From Hippasteria phrygiana (Eukaryota; Echinodermata; Asteroidea; Valvatida; Goniasteridae), in contig JAZGUH010000185.1 of the NCBI GenBank assembly GCA_037893225.1, positions 744,001-808,000 of the forward strand: a DNA stretch of 64,000 nucleotides. The letters are read 5' to 3'. Position numbers and translations under genes: made by a program. The number at the start of each line of letters is the position of its first letter. Positions within the stretch are counted from its first letter, which is position 1. Below the pieces are notes generated by a model that saw only the letters and a program-made list of their open reading frames with translations, had not been told where the DNA came from and did not search any database. This document shows, piece by piece, positions 43,831 through 54,165 of this stretch.

Positions 43831-45558
43831 CCGGTGTAGACGGTAATTCTGTCCCCCCTAAAATCTGTCCCCCCCCGGACAGAATTACCTAGGTAAAAGT
43901 GTCCCCCCGGACAGAATTAACTAGGTAAATGTGTCCCCCTGGCCCGTTAATTCTGTCCCCCTCCAGGTTATTTTGTCCCCCTATATTTGCCACGCTTATA
44001 AGGCCCGTTCCATATATTGTTTTGATGAATTTACTTCACAGATTATACATTTTGTTCTTTTCTGCCCTGATGAAGCTATCAAAATGGAAATAACTTCGTC
44101 TCTTTGGAAATCAATCGACCTGTTTTTCTTGCGTAGAAATGGCAGCACTCCGAATTCCGCAGACTTCTTGCACGTGTAATAATTTTCAGCCGGTGATACG
44201 CGCGTGTCGACTGTGCCCTCCAAACTACACAGCTCGCGATCGTAATCGTGGCCCTGAAGGGACATCACACATTGCAGATTTCTTTGCAGGTATTTCAGAT
44301 GTCGCACATTTTATCAAACATTTGTTTAAGATTTCTGTGTTGTCGCACATTTTATCGCAAATTTCTTTGCAGATTTCTATGCAGATATTTATTGCAGATT
44401 TTATCTTACCAATGTACTGGGCAGGCCCAATTATTGGAGGGAAAAAATTCGGCCAACAAATCAGCTGCTATTATTAATGAGCTAATGACGGGCCATTTTA
44501 AGAGTTTAAGAAGCTACGATTTATGAACAAAAAGTAGATTTTTATTCAATAATTCAACTGATACTGGGCAGGCCCTATTTCGGAGGGGGTCCAAATCCAT
44601 CCACTCATTAGCTGCTATAATTAAAGGGCTATTGACGAGCCCTATTTTGTCCGAAAAAGTGCATGAAACTGCGTAATTAGTGGGCGGATCTGGCCCCCTC
44701 CAAAATTGGGCCTGTCCATAGTATCTGCAATCCACTTTGGGGATGTGAGGTACATTTACTTTTAAAGCTGCAACAAAATGAAGTTTTCTGCACTTTTGAA
44801 TGGAACGTTTTAATTAGTAGCTAATTAGTGAAAGTAATCGGTCTTATCTAAATTCATAGCATGTAGAATATATTCGTTATTTAGACTACGCTTAAAAAAT
44901 GTGTCATTTTGATAAAATCGTTAACAATTTTGTTAATGGAACCCCAAACAAAATTGTAGAAAAAAAACACACTTTGTTGACCACCTAGCGCTTTTACTTG
45001 ATGCGTTTGAGATTTTGAATCTGCGGCTGAATCCGCGGCTGAATCCACGGCTGAACCCGCGGCCGAAATCTGCAAAGACATTTCGATACAAATTTGTGCG
45101 ACATCGCAAAGAAATCTGCGATGTGTGATGTCCCTTCAGGGCCACAATACGATCGCGAGTTTTCAATCAACCGCACGACTCGACTCGACTAGACTCCACG
45201 CCACCTGAAGCCACGTATTGCAAACAAGGTCACGGATACCGTATCCAGCCCTCCTCATCCAATCGTTAACGAGCATTCCCGAAGAAGCAAGGTGTTCGTA
45301 CGTCTGGACACTGCGCGAAAACAGCCTTGAAAATACAGTAGGCTATACACCGTCTGGGTGGTAGACATTTACGTTCACGGGGCCAAATTTACCAGGCGGA
45401 CACATTTACCGTTGGGCAGGGGGACAGAAAAACCTGGAGGGGGACAGATTTATCTAGCCTTATTCTGTCCCCCCGGACACATTTACCGGGTCGCGACCTG
45501 ATAAATATGTCCGGGGGGACAGATTTATCAGGGGGGACAGAATTACCTTTTACACCGG
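43831..45558 (+). mobile_element. Family F element, copy 2 (1728 bp)
   Basis: It begins immediately after copy 1 (ACACCGG|CCGGTGTAGACGG) with no spacer and is more than 95% like it by eye. It retains the uninterrupted TTAA site. The outer flanks of the pair are GGCCGGCC-type palindromes, suggesting a preference for that target or a tandem duplication. Confidence 0.9.
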
Positions 45559-45783
45559 CCGGCCGGCCGCCTGCAATGCAAAGCATAGCAGCTTCAATCG
45601 CGAACTTACCAGCGCCCCTCACGGCCAGTCGTATAGATAGCTACCAGACTATTGTGCAACTTCATGGCAGCTCTTTTTCGTATGTGCGCGTCTGGGCCGT
45701 ATGAAGAGAAAATGTTCCTCATTTTCATACAGAATTGCGCATGCGCACTAGTTTCCCCCATTTTTCGGGGGGGGGGGAGATTT

Positions 45784-45950
45784 TACGAAATTCCCAAGAC
45801 TTCTTACTGGCGGTTCGTGGCTATAAATAGTTTGTCGTGATAACGCCCTCTCGCGGCGGCGGTTATCGCGTATATACGTAGGTAACAACGTCTTGAACCA
45901 AGACTACTCTAACGGCCGGCCGTGCGCGCACGTCTTGGAACCAAGACTAG
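45784..45950 (-). repeat. Family H element, right member of the inverted pair
   Basis: Reverse complement of 39535-39742 with an internal length difference. It is followed directly by the family G element at 45951. Confidence 0.82.
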
Positions 45951-46439
45951 GAGCAAGTTTGATCAAGGACTCGACTTATAACTCTGATCGATGGTTGGGA
46001 CTATTCTAGTCGACGAGTTGCGACCAGCCTACTGAGGTACGGTCGCATCGCTGGTTACCAATAGCCGTTTTAATAGCACAGTGCATAGAGGACCAGTTAT
46101 CAGAAAAATGGCGAAAAAATCGTAAATATTTAGCAGCAGTGAACGGTAATTTTTTGTTACTTTGTCTTTTTGTTATTGAACATGTTGAAATAATGCACAC
46201 GTTACCATGCACTTGTGACATTGTTGATATTCTGAGCTAATATCGTCCGTGTCGCTTTAATCTATGAACTCGTCCAAAAACGTAAAAAATCTGGCCACCG
46301 CCATTTTCTCATGGTCGAGTTGAAATGACAATAGTTCGACTAGAGTCGTTCGCATTTCAACTTCAGTGCTCATGCGCAACGTCCGTCACGGACCAACCAC
46401 TAGTTATTAAACCATTTTGGTCCTTGATCGGACTTGCTC
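45951..46439 (-). mobile_element. MITE family G, copy 2
   Basis: Reverse of 15852-16367 with ends GAGCAAGTTTGATCAAGGAC and its inverse. The position of the double CATGTA in copy 1 reads GATTAAAGCG here (inverse). Confidence 0.85.
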
Positions 46440-46809
46440 CACGCATCATAAGTTCCCACCCCGAGCTGAACTGTTTGGGAAGTGGGTACGCAGTGGCGTA
46501 GCTAAGGCGGGGGGAGGGGGGAGGTGCAAAAAAAATCGTGGCTCCCAATCGCCCCACCCCCAACTGAATTTTTTTGCAAACGCATAAAATAATAGTCCCC
46601 CCCCCCCAATGTCCCCATATGGAGACAGCCCGACGCCGCTGTGGGTACTAGCGAAGGCAACACTGTGAACAAGTAACAATGGATTTAGTACCAAGTACCA
46701 ATGGATGTTTATTGTCAGTGCACCATTTTTCTTTTGTTAGATGTTCAAAGTGCAAGGAGCAATTCGGTTGGGCGACAGCCAATTAATATAGGGGCCTCGC
46801 TGTTTGTTC
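46440..46809. other. No gene; C/G homopolymer runs
   Basis: Contains GGGGGGAGGGGG and CCCCCCCCCC runs and a solo half-arm of the 20133 inverted repeat at ~46731. Nothing else is recognised. Confidence 0.45.
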
Positions 46810-46921
46810 ACAGGAATCCGGATCGCGATCAGTGATCCAGCCGCTGGTTCGCTCCATCCATTAGGCGGAATCTGGTGTGTGAACCAACGTAAAGATCACT
46901 GGTCGCGATCCGGATTCGTGT
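46810..46921. repeat. Inverted repeat GAATCCGGATCGCGA
   Basis: Arms GGAATCCGGATCGCGATCAG and GATCACTGGTCGCGATCCGG plus ATTC enclose ~65 bases. It is a probable MITE. Confidence 0.8.
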
Positions 46922-47351
46922 GAATAGGGATCACTCGAACGCTGCCTGGTTTGACTATAGCTAGTCCAACCATGGAGGAAGAAAATGGTCCAACTGGATC
47001 AACCTGGCCCCGGACCGTACCACGGTTTCTCTCGTCAAATTCGGGAGTTACGTCACGGTTTCAAGATGGAGGATAAGTTTTTGTGTTATGGTAATGATCA
47101 CACCAATCGGGTTAAATTGCGGTGCTTACATTTATTGCTATTTGCTGGAGTAGATATAGGCCCTACAAGTTGAAAATCAGAGCTTTTGAAAAGTGATGCT
47201 GCTCGAATGGGAACTAATAGACTAAAACATTCAGTGAGGTTGTTTTGCAAGAAAGCAGTGGACGACTCTAGTCAGAGCACTGACTACACTCTTGGGGTAC
47301 ATTAGTGGTCTGGTGTAAGTCAGTGTCAGGAAGTAAAAGTAATCTCTTGTG
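46922..47351. other. No gene recognised
   Basis: An open stretch from the ATG at 46985 runs 62 codons without family features. The G+C is slightly higher than nearby DNA. Confidence 0.4.
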
Positions 47352-47863
47352 GTAGGGAGTCCAGCGTTTTGGGTTTTTTGGAGCTATTTGTCACAAATTT
47401 GATATCAATAGAAAGGGAATTGCAAGACAAATTGAATGGTATGAAAATTAGCTCGATAGGTACTTGCATTTCAGAGTTATGGCACTTTAATGGTGTAATT
47501 TCTGGGTGCCGGTGTCTGTAAAAGTGGCGACCAAATGCGCCTAACGTGCTGACATTATTATCGATAGCATTGTGTTAAGGAATGTCTAATCTGTCTACAC
47601 GTGGATGCGTTTTGAGGCATTTTCTTTGGTCCAGATTTTATTGTGAAAAATGTTTCGATCTTATAACAATGGCAACTTTTTAAGTAACTTTCTCACCTTC
47701 AAGTTTGTAAATTAAGTAGATGAATAATAAGATAAACCTTTTGTCCACATAATACTTAACTTTTTATGTTTTTTGGACTGCTCAAAATACCAATTATCAT
47801 TGTCTGAAGACCCCTAATTTTGCATGGGTTCAGATATACAGTCCAAAATGGTGGACTCCCTAC
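47352..47863 (+). mobile_element. MITE (512 bp) with 5-bp TSD
   Basis: The ends GTAGGGAGTCCAGCGTTTTG and the inverse of GTAGGGAGTCCACCATTTTG are flanked by direct TTGTG (47347-47351 and 47864-47868). A 5-bp duplication excludes hAT and mariner and is compatible with Transib-like insertion. There is no coding content. Confidence 0.92.
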
Positions 47864-47868
47864 TTGTG

Positions 47869-48911
47869 GTCACAGGTCGGGAAAGGTAGGAGTGCCAATT
47901 ATTGGTGATAATGTGACATACACAATGATTAGTGAGGCAATAGATTGCAACGGAATAACACTTAATAGATATTTACAGTAAGGGGGCCTATGTAGGACAA
48001 CAATGAATTCATATAATCAGGATACAGCTATTTTGTCACAAGGAGTAAACAGTCTCTGACGACGGGCAGAGCATACTGTCCGAAACGTTGAGTTCCCTCT
48101 GGTTCTTTTCAGCGGCCACACAGACTCACAAAAGAGATTTACCACAATTGCCTTTTTACCATGCAATCCTTCAAATCTCACCAGTTTTCATCAGTGGCCA
48201 CAAACACAATGAATGAAACGCTACAAGGTAAATTGGGCAAGTTTTGCAAACATTTACGATAAATTGTTGCTTTTGTACTGTCCAATGATAATTATTAATT
48301 CTTTCTGGTAATGAAACCAAGGATTCCTCAAAAGCGCCCTAGGCACTGTAGCTCGAAAGCCTGAAAAGACCTGTATATAGAGAGAAGACAATGGGAAGAA
48401 GTTACAGTTTTAGATGTGGGAGTTAAACCCCTGAAGAATATTCTGGGGAAAACCCACGGAATCAGGTAGGGACTGAAATAATAACTTTTGCAATAAGATA
48501 ATGAATAATTTATTGCACTAAAGTTAGGCTTAAGTAGAGAAAATAATAGAAATAAATACTAGAAAATAGAAATGACGTGCCAACATTTGCTTCGTTAAAG
48601 GAAACATGATTTAGGATTTATATTGCATTCCTGCTTAAAACAATGATATTTTGTGTCCAGAGACAATTATTTCCCAGATTAAATTGATAAAAAATAAATT
48701 GAAAACGTTTGTCTAAGCTACTCCGCCCCCTGAGTGGGACCCTTATTAACATAAGTGTGTGACGTAGATCGAGGCACATTATAGATTCTGCTGCGCGAGA
48801 CGGCCCTATTCATCACGCGTATGCATTGAGTGTACATGTAGTGTACGTGTGTGTGCAGAACGGCGAAAATTCTTCGTCCAAAATCTAAGGAAAATATAGT
48901 GTTTTTCGGCC
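47869..48911. other. No gene; sequence 5' of the THAP remnant
   Basis: No TIR or exon was recognised. The last 200 bp contain CTCCGCCCCC and GTGTGACGTA, promoter-like words that could belong to the THAP sequence that follows. Confidence 0.35.
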
Positions 48912-49215
48912 ATGCCGACAAGGTGTGTGGCTGCTGGGTGCAGCAAAACAACGAAGGATGGAGTAAGCCTTCATTTATTTCCAACTGATGGGAAATATCG
49001 GAGAATTTGGACAACTTCTCAGCGTTTGTAGCGACCACTTTGAGCCGTCGTGTTTCGATACTGGTATTTTCAAATCATGGGATGACCATACAAAATATGC
49101 TCAAGTCTACTGCCATCCCAACAAAGTTCCCAGATGTGAGTAAGGTACAGGCGAAAGCAGTTAAACGGCCCATTCCCCGAGGAGCCTTCGCTAAAAGGGA
49201 GAAAATCAGAACAGG
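48912..49215 (+). pseudogene. Broken THAP-domain exon
   Basis: The ATG opens MPTRCVAAGCSKTTKDGVSL followed by HLFPTDGKYRRIW, an excellent THAP N-terminus (C5, C10, FP, W33). It then hits TAG. The rest of the motif, VCSDHFEPSCFDTG, lies in a second frame, and the closing STAIPTKFPDVSKV in a third. Only 19 bases separate the Trp codon from the Cys codon where about 60 are expected, so some 41 bases have been lost, with a second shift later. A good donor GG|GTAAGT at 49216 suggests it was once a first coding exon. It is not a copy of the THAP sequence at 42638. It may derive from a host THAP gene or a P/Kolobok-type transposon. Confidence 0.75.
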
Positions 49216-49533
49216 GTAAGTTCGATGTTAGTTGTTGCAACTTACGAAATTGCACGTGTAGACCTAGTGTGTATACGATGCACATGCGTCAGGGTCCAGA
49301 CTATCGAGTCGATCCATGAATTTCGGTGCCTCGGTCTGCGTCATGAACAGCGCCCTCAATTTGAGTCTCAACAAATTCCAAAAAGGGGGGGGGGGGGGTA
49401 AATTTTTGGGCGGCAAATAATCACACTAAAACTTCACTTGAACCAGTTTGGCTTTTAATTCACATTTAATACATATAAATGAATTTATTTATGAAATAAA
49501 ATGTGATCCGGCCAGTTTGAGAAGCATGTTTCC

Positions 49534-49759
49534 TTTAACCAATTGCGTACGGATGACGCCATAATATGGCGTCAAAAGAAAGTGCCATACCAGGCCGGAT
49601 GACGCCATTTGCCGCCGTTTGTGCAGTTTCAATCCATTGTTGGATTATTGTTTATGATACGCTTGACTCCACAAACACACTGTAGCGGTTCGCTTGGCTG
49701 CCAGAACCGCCGCGACACCCCGACGTCTCCCGTAAAATACCGTGCTCAACGGGTTTTAA
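49534..49759 (+). mobile_element. MITE family I, copy 3
   Basis: TTTAACCAATTGCGTACGGA to CTCAACGGGTTTTAA, aligned with 33869-34065 and inverse to 7301-7520. Confidence 0.78.
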
Positions 49760-51370
49760 CAACGAACAGACGACATTTTCGCAGTTTGTTGTTGCTTCGC
49801 GCTAAATTTGACGTAGTCGGTCGACAAGACGCGCACGTTCGAGTGAAAAACAGACCACGCATGCGTGATTTAAATCGCAAACTGACAAAAGGGACAAGGT
49901 CTACAAAAGGGACTAGATCCGAGTCGACACCCCGGCGAACTTGCTCACGGCTGCACTTAGGTAGTCTGGTTTCCAACCACGTACACGGCAACCTCGTTCC
50001 CATGGTGTCGAGCAGCGCCCTCACCGACACCACAGCTGCTCTCTCACCCTGGGGCGTGTTTTCGCGACTGTGACCAGAAACATGTTTCCGCTTTGGTCAT
50101 TGGTTGGGCGTTTTGGCGTCTTCGGTCATGGTTGCGGGACTAGGAGTCTTAATCTCTATTTTCCAGTGAAAAGCACATTGCCACCTTACTCCTGAGCGTC
50201 ACCAGGCGGCGCTCTTTCTGTCTGATTTTTGTGTTGGTTACAATGAGCGCCGCATTTAGTGAAGTGGAACCGAGGGCCTGTTTGTTTCACACAGATCGGG
50301 AGGTGATCCAGAGCCGAACGAAAACAAACAGGATCGCGAACCGTTTAGGGCGCCCTCTCGCTATATGTTGCATGCTAAGAGAATTTGTACTGCACAACAA
50401 ATGTCGTCTGCTTCAGATTTTGTAGGGCTATTTTTATGATCAACTCTCTAGTATTTCCAGAAAAGTTAATAAATCGTACATAGCTTTAAAAAAATATATA
50501 CATTGTAAAAGAATTATGACTAAATACTGTCAAAAAAGCTCATTAAATGCTTCAAATCTACGAAAAAATACCGTCACTTTTTCTCTGTCCGTCTCGCACG
50601 TCGCCATCTTGGATCTTGCGAACCCACCTCACGAGCAGAATCCCTAAAAAGGGACGCTCACAGTATTTTCCTTATAATAATACTATTTTCTGAGTTTTCG
50701 AAATTTATAGGTGGGGCAACTGGAGGGGGACGATGTTTTATGGGGGGGGGGGGGGTGTGTTGCGACCCTCCCCCACGCCTCGGCGATTTTTTAAGGGTGG
50801 AACACGATCCCCTGTTCCCAGGATCGCTTCCCAGGCCAGTCATTCATCAATAAAGAAAACAACGAATGTTGGAGACTACATATTACTCATCCCTTGACAA
50901 TGCTCCTCAGAAGAAGGCACTATCAGTTCAGCTGCTATGTACATGTTTTCGGAAAATTTGTACTCGGTGCCTCCTGTGTATCCTGGGAAATCTTTGAAAA
51001 TGTGTGCTGATCTTTGTGTATTCAGGTGCATGTAAAAGCCAATGACCTATAATGACAAGGGGAAATCATTGGAGGGGGACACTGCAATAGCCGGCCCCTC
51101 CCCAAAAGATATTAGGGGACGTGTATCCCGTCCCATGCCCACCGAGATCGCCGCCCATGGTCCACATGATTATTTTCGGCATTTTCGGCATTTTCGGTTT
51201 CTTCTCATTTTCAAACCTATAGCTATAAAGCCACGTGGGATGGAGTAGATTCGTGTCAAAGCTTTTAAAGCGTTTTTCTTGGAATGGTATTTCCGCTACA
51301 TGCTTGCGTGTCAATTCGTGAAAACGAAGTCTTCTCTAGCGAGTCAGTGTCCGATGTGCGCGCGCACACC
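49760..51370. other. GC-richer stretch, no gene recognised
   Basis: The first 700 bp are GC-richer than average, with frames of 60-150 codons on both strands (one from the ATG at 50243) that show no domain. Poly-G at ~50740 and a TTTTCGGCA triplet repeat at 51173-51200 follow. A decayed element or an unrecognised exon cannot be excluded. Confidence 0.35.
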
Positions 51371-51462
51371 TGTGTGTCAGTTCGTGAAACCGAAATTGAC
51401 TCAGTACGCGGTTTCACGAACTGACACCCAGGTGTGCGTGTGTGTCAGTTCGTGAAAACGGT
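51371..51462. repeat. TGTCAGTTCGTGAAA inverted and direct repeats
   Basis: TGTGTGTCAGTTCGTGAAAC at 51371, its inverse GTTTCACGAACTGACAC at ~51411 and a second direct copy at ~51442. The last one leads straight into the satellite array. Confidence 0.8.
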
Positions 51463-51479
51463 GACGAATTGTTGTTCAG

Positions 51480-54165
51480 CCCCAAATGACAAAACACAAG
51501 CCTTTAGCCTTGTTTTTAAGTACTTTTTGTGAAAAGATTTTCAACAAAAAATGACAAAAGAAAAGGCTATAGCCTTGCTATTTGGACGGATTTCCTCGTT
51601 TTTCAGTATTTTTGTGAAGTAACATTCTTCTCCCAAAAATGATCAAATCCTTACCATTTGGACGGATTTTGGAGATTTCAGTATTTTTATGAAGTAACAT
51701 TCTTCACAAAAAATGATCAAACAGCATTGCCATTTGGAAGGATTTTGAGGTTTCTGTGTACTTTTGTAAAAATATTGTTCAACAAAAAATTACAAAACAA
51801 AACGCTATAGCCTTGCCATTTGGACCTATTAGACGCTTTACAGTATTTTTTGTAACATTCTTCTCCCAAAAATGATCAAACACAAGACTATAGGCTTGCC
51901 ATTTGGACGGATTTTAGAGTTTTTGAATACTTTTTGTGAAGAATTGTTGTTCAGCCCCAAATGACAAAACACAAGCCTTTAGCCTTGTTACTTGGACGGA
52001 TTTTGGAGTTTTTAAGTACTTTTTGTGAAGTAACATTCTTCTCCCAAAAATGATCAAACACATTGCCATTTGGGCGGATTTTGAAGTATTTGTGTACTTT
52101 TTGTGAAAAATTGTTCAACCAAAAATGACAAAAGAAAAGGCTATAGCCTTGCTGTAGGCTTGCCATTTAGACGGATTTTACAGTTTTTGAAAAAATTTTG
52201 TGAAGAATTGTTGTTCAGCCCCAAATGACAAAACACAAGCCTTTAGCCTTGTTACTTGGACGGATTTTGAAGTTTTTAAGTACTTTTTGTGAAAAAAATT
52301 TCAACCAAAAATGACAAAAGAAAAGGCTATAGCCTTGCCATTTGGACGGATTTTGAAGTTTCTGTGTACTTTTTGTAAAAAAATTGTTCAACCAAAAATG
52401 ACAAAACAAAACGCTATAGCCTCGCCATTTGGACGGATTTCCACGCTTTTCAGTATTTTTTGTAAAGTAACATTCTTCTCCCAAATATGACAAAAAAAGG
52501 ATATAGCCTTGCAATTTGGACGGATTTTGAAGTTGTGTACTTTTTGCAAAAATATTGTTCAACCAAAAATGAAAAAAAAACGGCTATAGCCTTGCTATCT
52601 GGACGGATTTCCACGCTTTTCAGTATTTTTTGTGAAGTAACATTCTTCAACCAAAAATGACAAAAGAAAAGGCTATAGCCTTGCCATTTAGACGGATTTT
52701 GAAATTTCTGTGTACTTTTTGTAAAAATATTTTTCAACCAAAAATGACAAAACAAAAGGCTATAGCCTTGCCATTTGGACAAATTTCCACGCTTTTTCTG
52801 TATTTTTTGTAAAGTAACATTCTTCTCCCAAAAATTACAAAAAACGAAATCCGTCCAAATAGCGAGGCTATAGCCTTTTGTTTTGTCATTTTTGTCAAAA
52901 AATGACAAAACAAAACGCTATAGCCTTGCCATTTAGACTGATTTTGATGTTTTTCGGTATTTTTGTAAAGTAACATTCTTCACCCCAAAATGATCAAACA
53001 CAAGGCTATAGCATTGCCATTTGGACGGATTTTGAAGTTTCTGTGTTCTTTTTGTAAAAATATTGTTCAACAAAAAATGACAAAACAACACGCTATAGCC
53101 TTGCCATTTGGATGGATTTACACGCTTTTCAGTATTTTTTGTAACATTCTTCTCCCAAAAAATGATCAACCACAAGACAATAGGCTTGCCATTTGGACGG
53201 ATTTTAGAGTTTTTGAATACTTTTTGTGAAGAATTGTTGTTCAGCCCCAAATGACAAAACACAAGCCTTTAGCTTTGCTATTTGGACGGATTTTAGATTT
53301 TTTGAGTACTTTTTGTGAAGTAACATTCTTCATCCAAAAATGATCAAACACAAGACTATAGGCTTGCCATTTGGACGGATTTTAGAGTTTTTAAATACTT
53401 TTTGTGAAGAATTGTTGTTCAGCCCCAAATGACAAAACACAAGCCTTTAGCCTTGCCATTTGGGCGGATTTTGAAGTTTTTGTGTACTTTTTGTGAAAAA
53501 TAGATAAACCAAAAATGACGAAAAAAGGGCTATAGGCTTGCCATTTGGACGGATTTCCACGTTTTTCAGTATTTTTGTGAAGTAATGTTTTTCTCCCAAA
53601 AATGATCCAACACAAGGCTATAGCATTGCCATTTGGGCGGATTTTGACGTTTTTGTGTACATTTTGTGAACAATTTTTCAACCAAAAATGACAAAAGAAA
53701 AGGCTATAGCCTTGCCTTTTGGACGGATTTCCACGTTTTTCAGTTTTTTTGTGAAGTAACATTCTCCCAAAAATGATAAAAAACGCCTATAGCCTTGCCA
53801 TTTGGAAGGATTTTGAAGTTTCTGTGTACTTTTTGTTAAAATATTGTTTAACCAAAAATTACAAAACAAAATGTTCTAGGCCTGCCATTTGGATGGATTT
53901 TGAAGTTTTTGTGTACTTTTTGCAAAAATATTGTTCAACAAAAAGTGACAAAACAAAAGGCTATAGCCTTGCCATTTCGACGGATTTCCACGTTTTGCAG
54001 TATTTTTGTGAAGTAACATTCTTCTCCCAAAAATGACAAAAAAAGGCTACAGCCTTGCCATTTAGAAGGATTTTGAAGTTTCTGTGTACTTTTTGTAAAA
54101 AAAAATTTCAACCAAAAATGACAAAACAAAAGGCTATAGCCTTACCATTTGGACGGATTTTTGAG
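51480..54165 (-). repeat. ~86-bp satellite array, left (inverted) part
   Basis: About 30 head-to-tail units with the core GGCTATAGCCTTGCCATTTG followed by GACGGATTTT, in minus orientation relative to the part that follows. Every unit contains the self-complementary word AAGGCTATAGCCTT or a close variant. At 52845-52893 a single short segment is in the opposite orientation, making an inner hairpin centred on TTTTTGTCAAAAAATGACAA. Long frames on the minus strand (repeats of KSVEIRPNGKAIA and CHFWLNN-like words) come from the repeat and show no sign of selection. Confidence 0.95.

Noticed and set aside
49609..50073. 154-codon plus-strand frame as a gene
   Set aside because: It starts inside a family I MITE, overlaps an equally long frame on the other strand, and has no recognisable domain.
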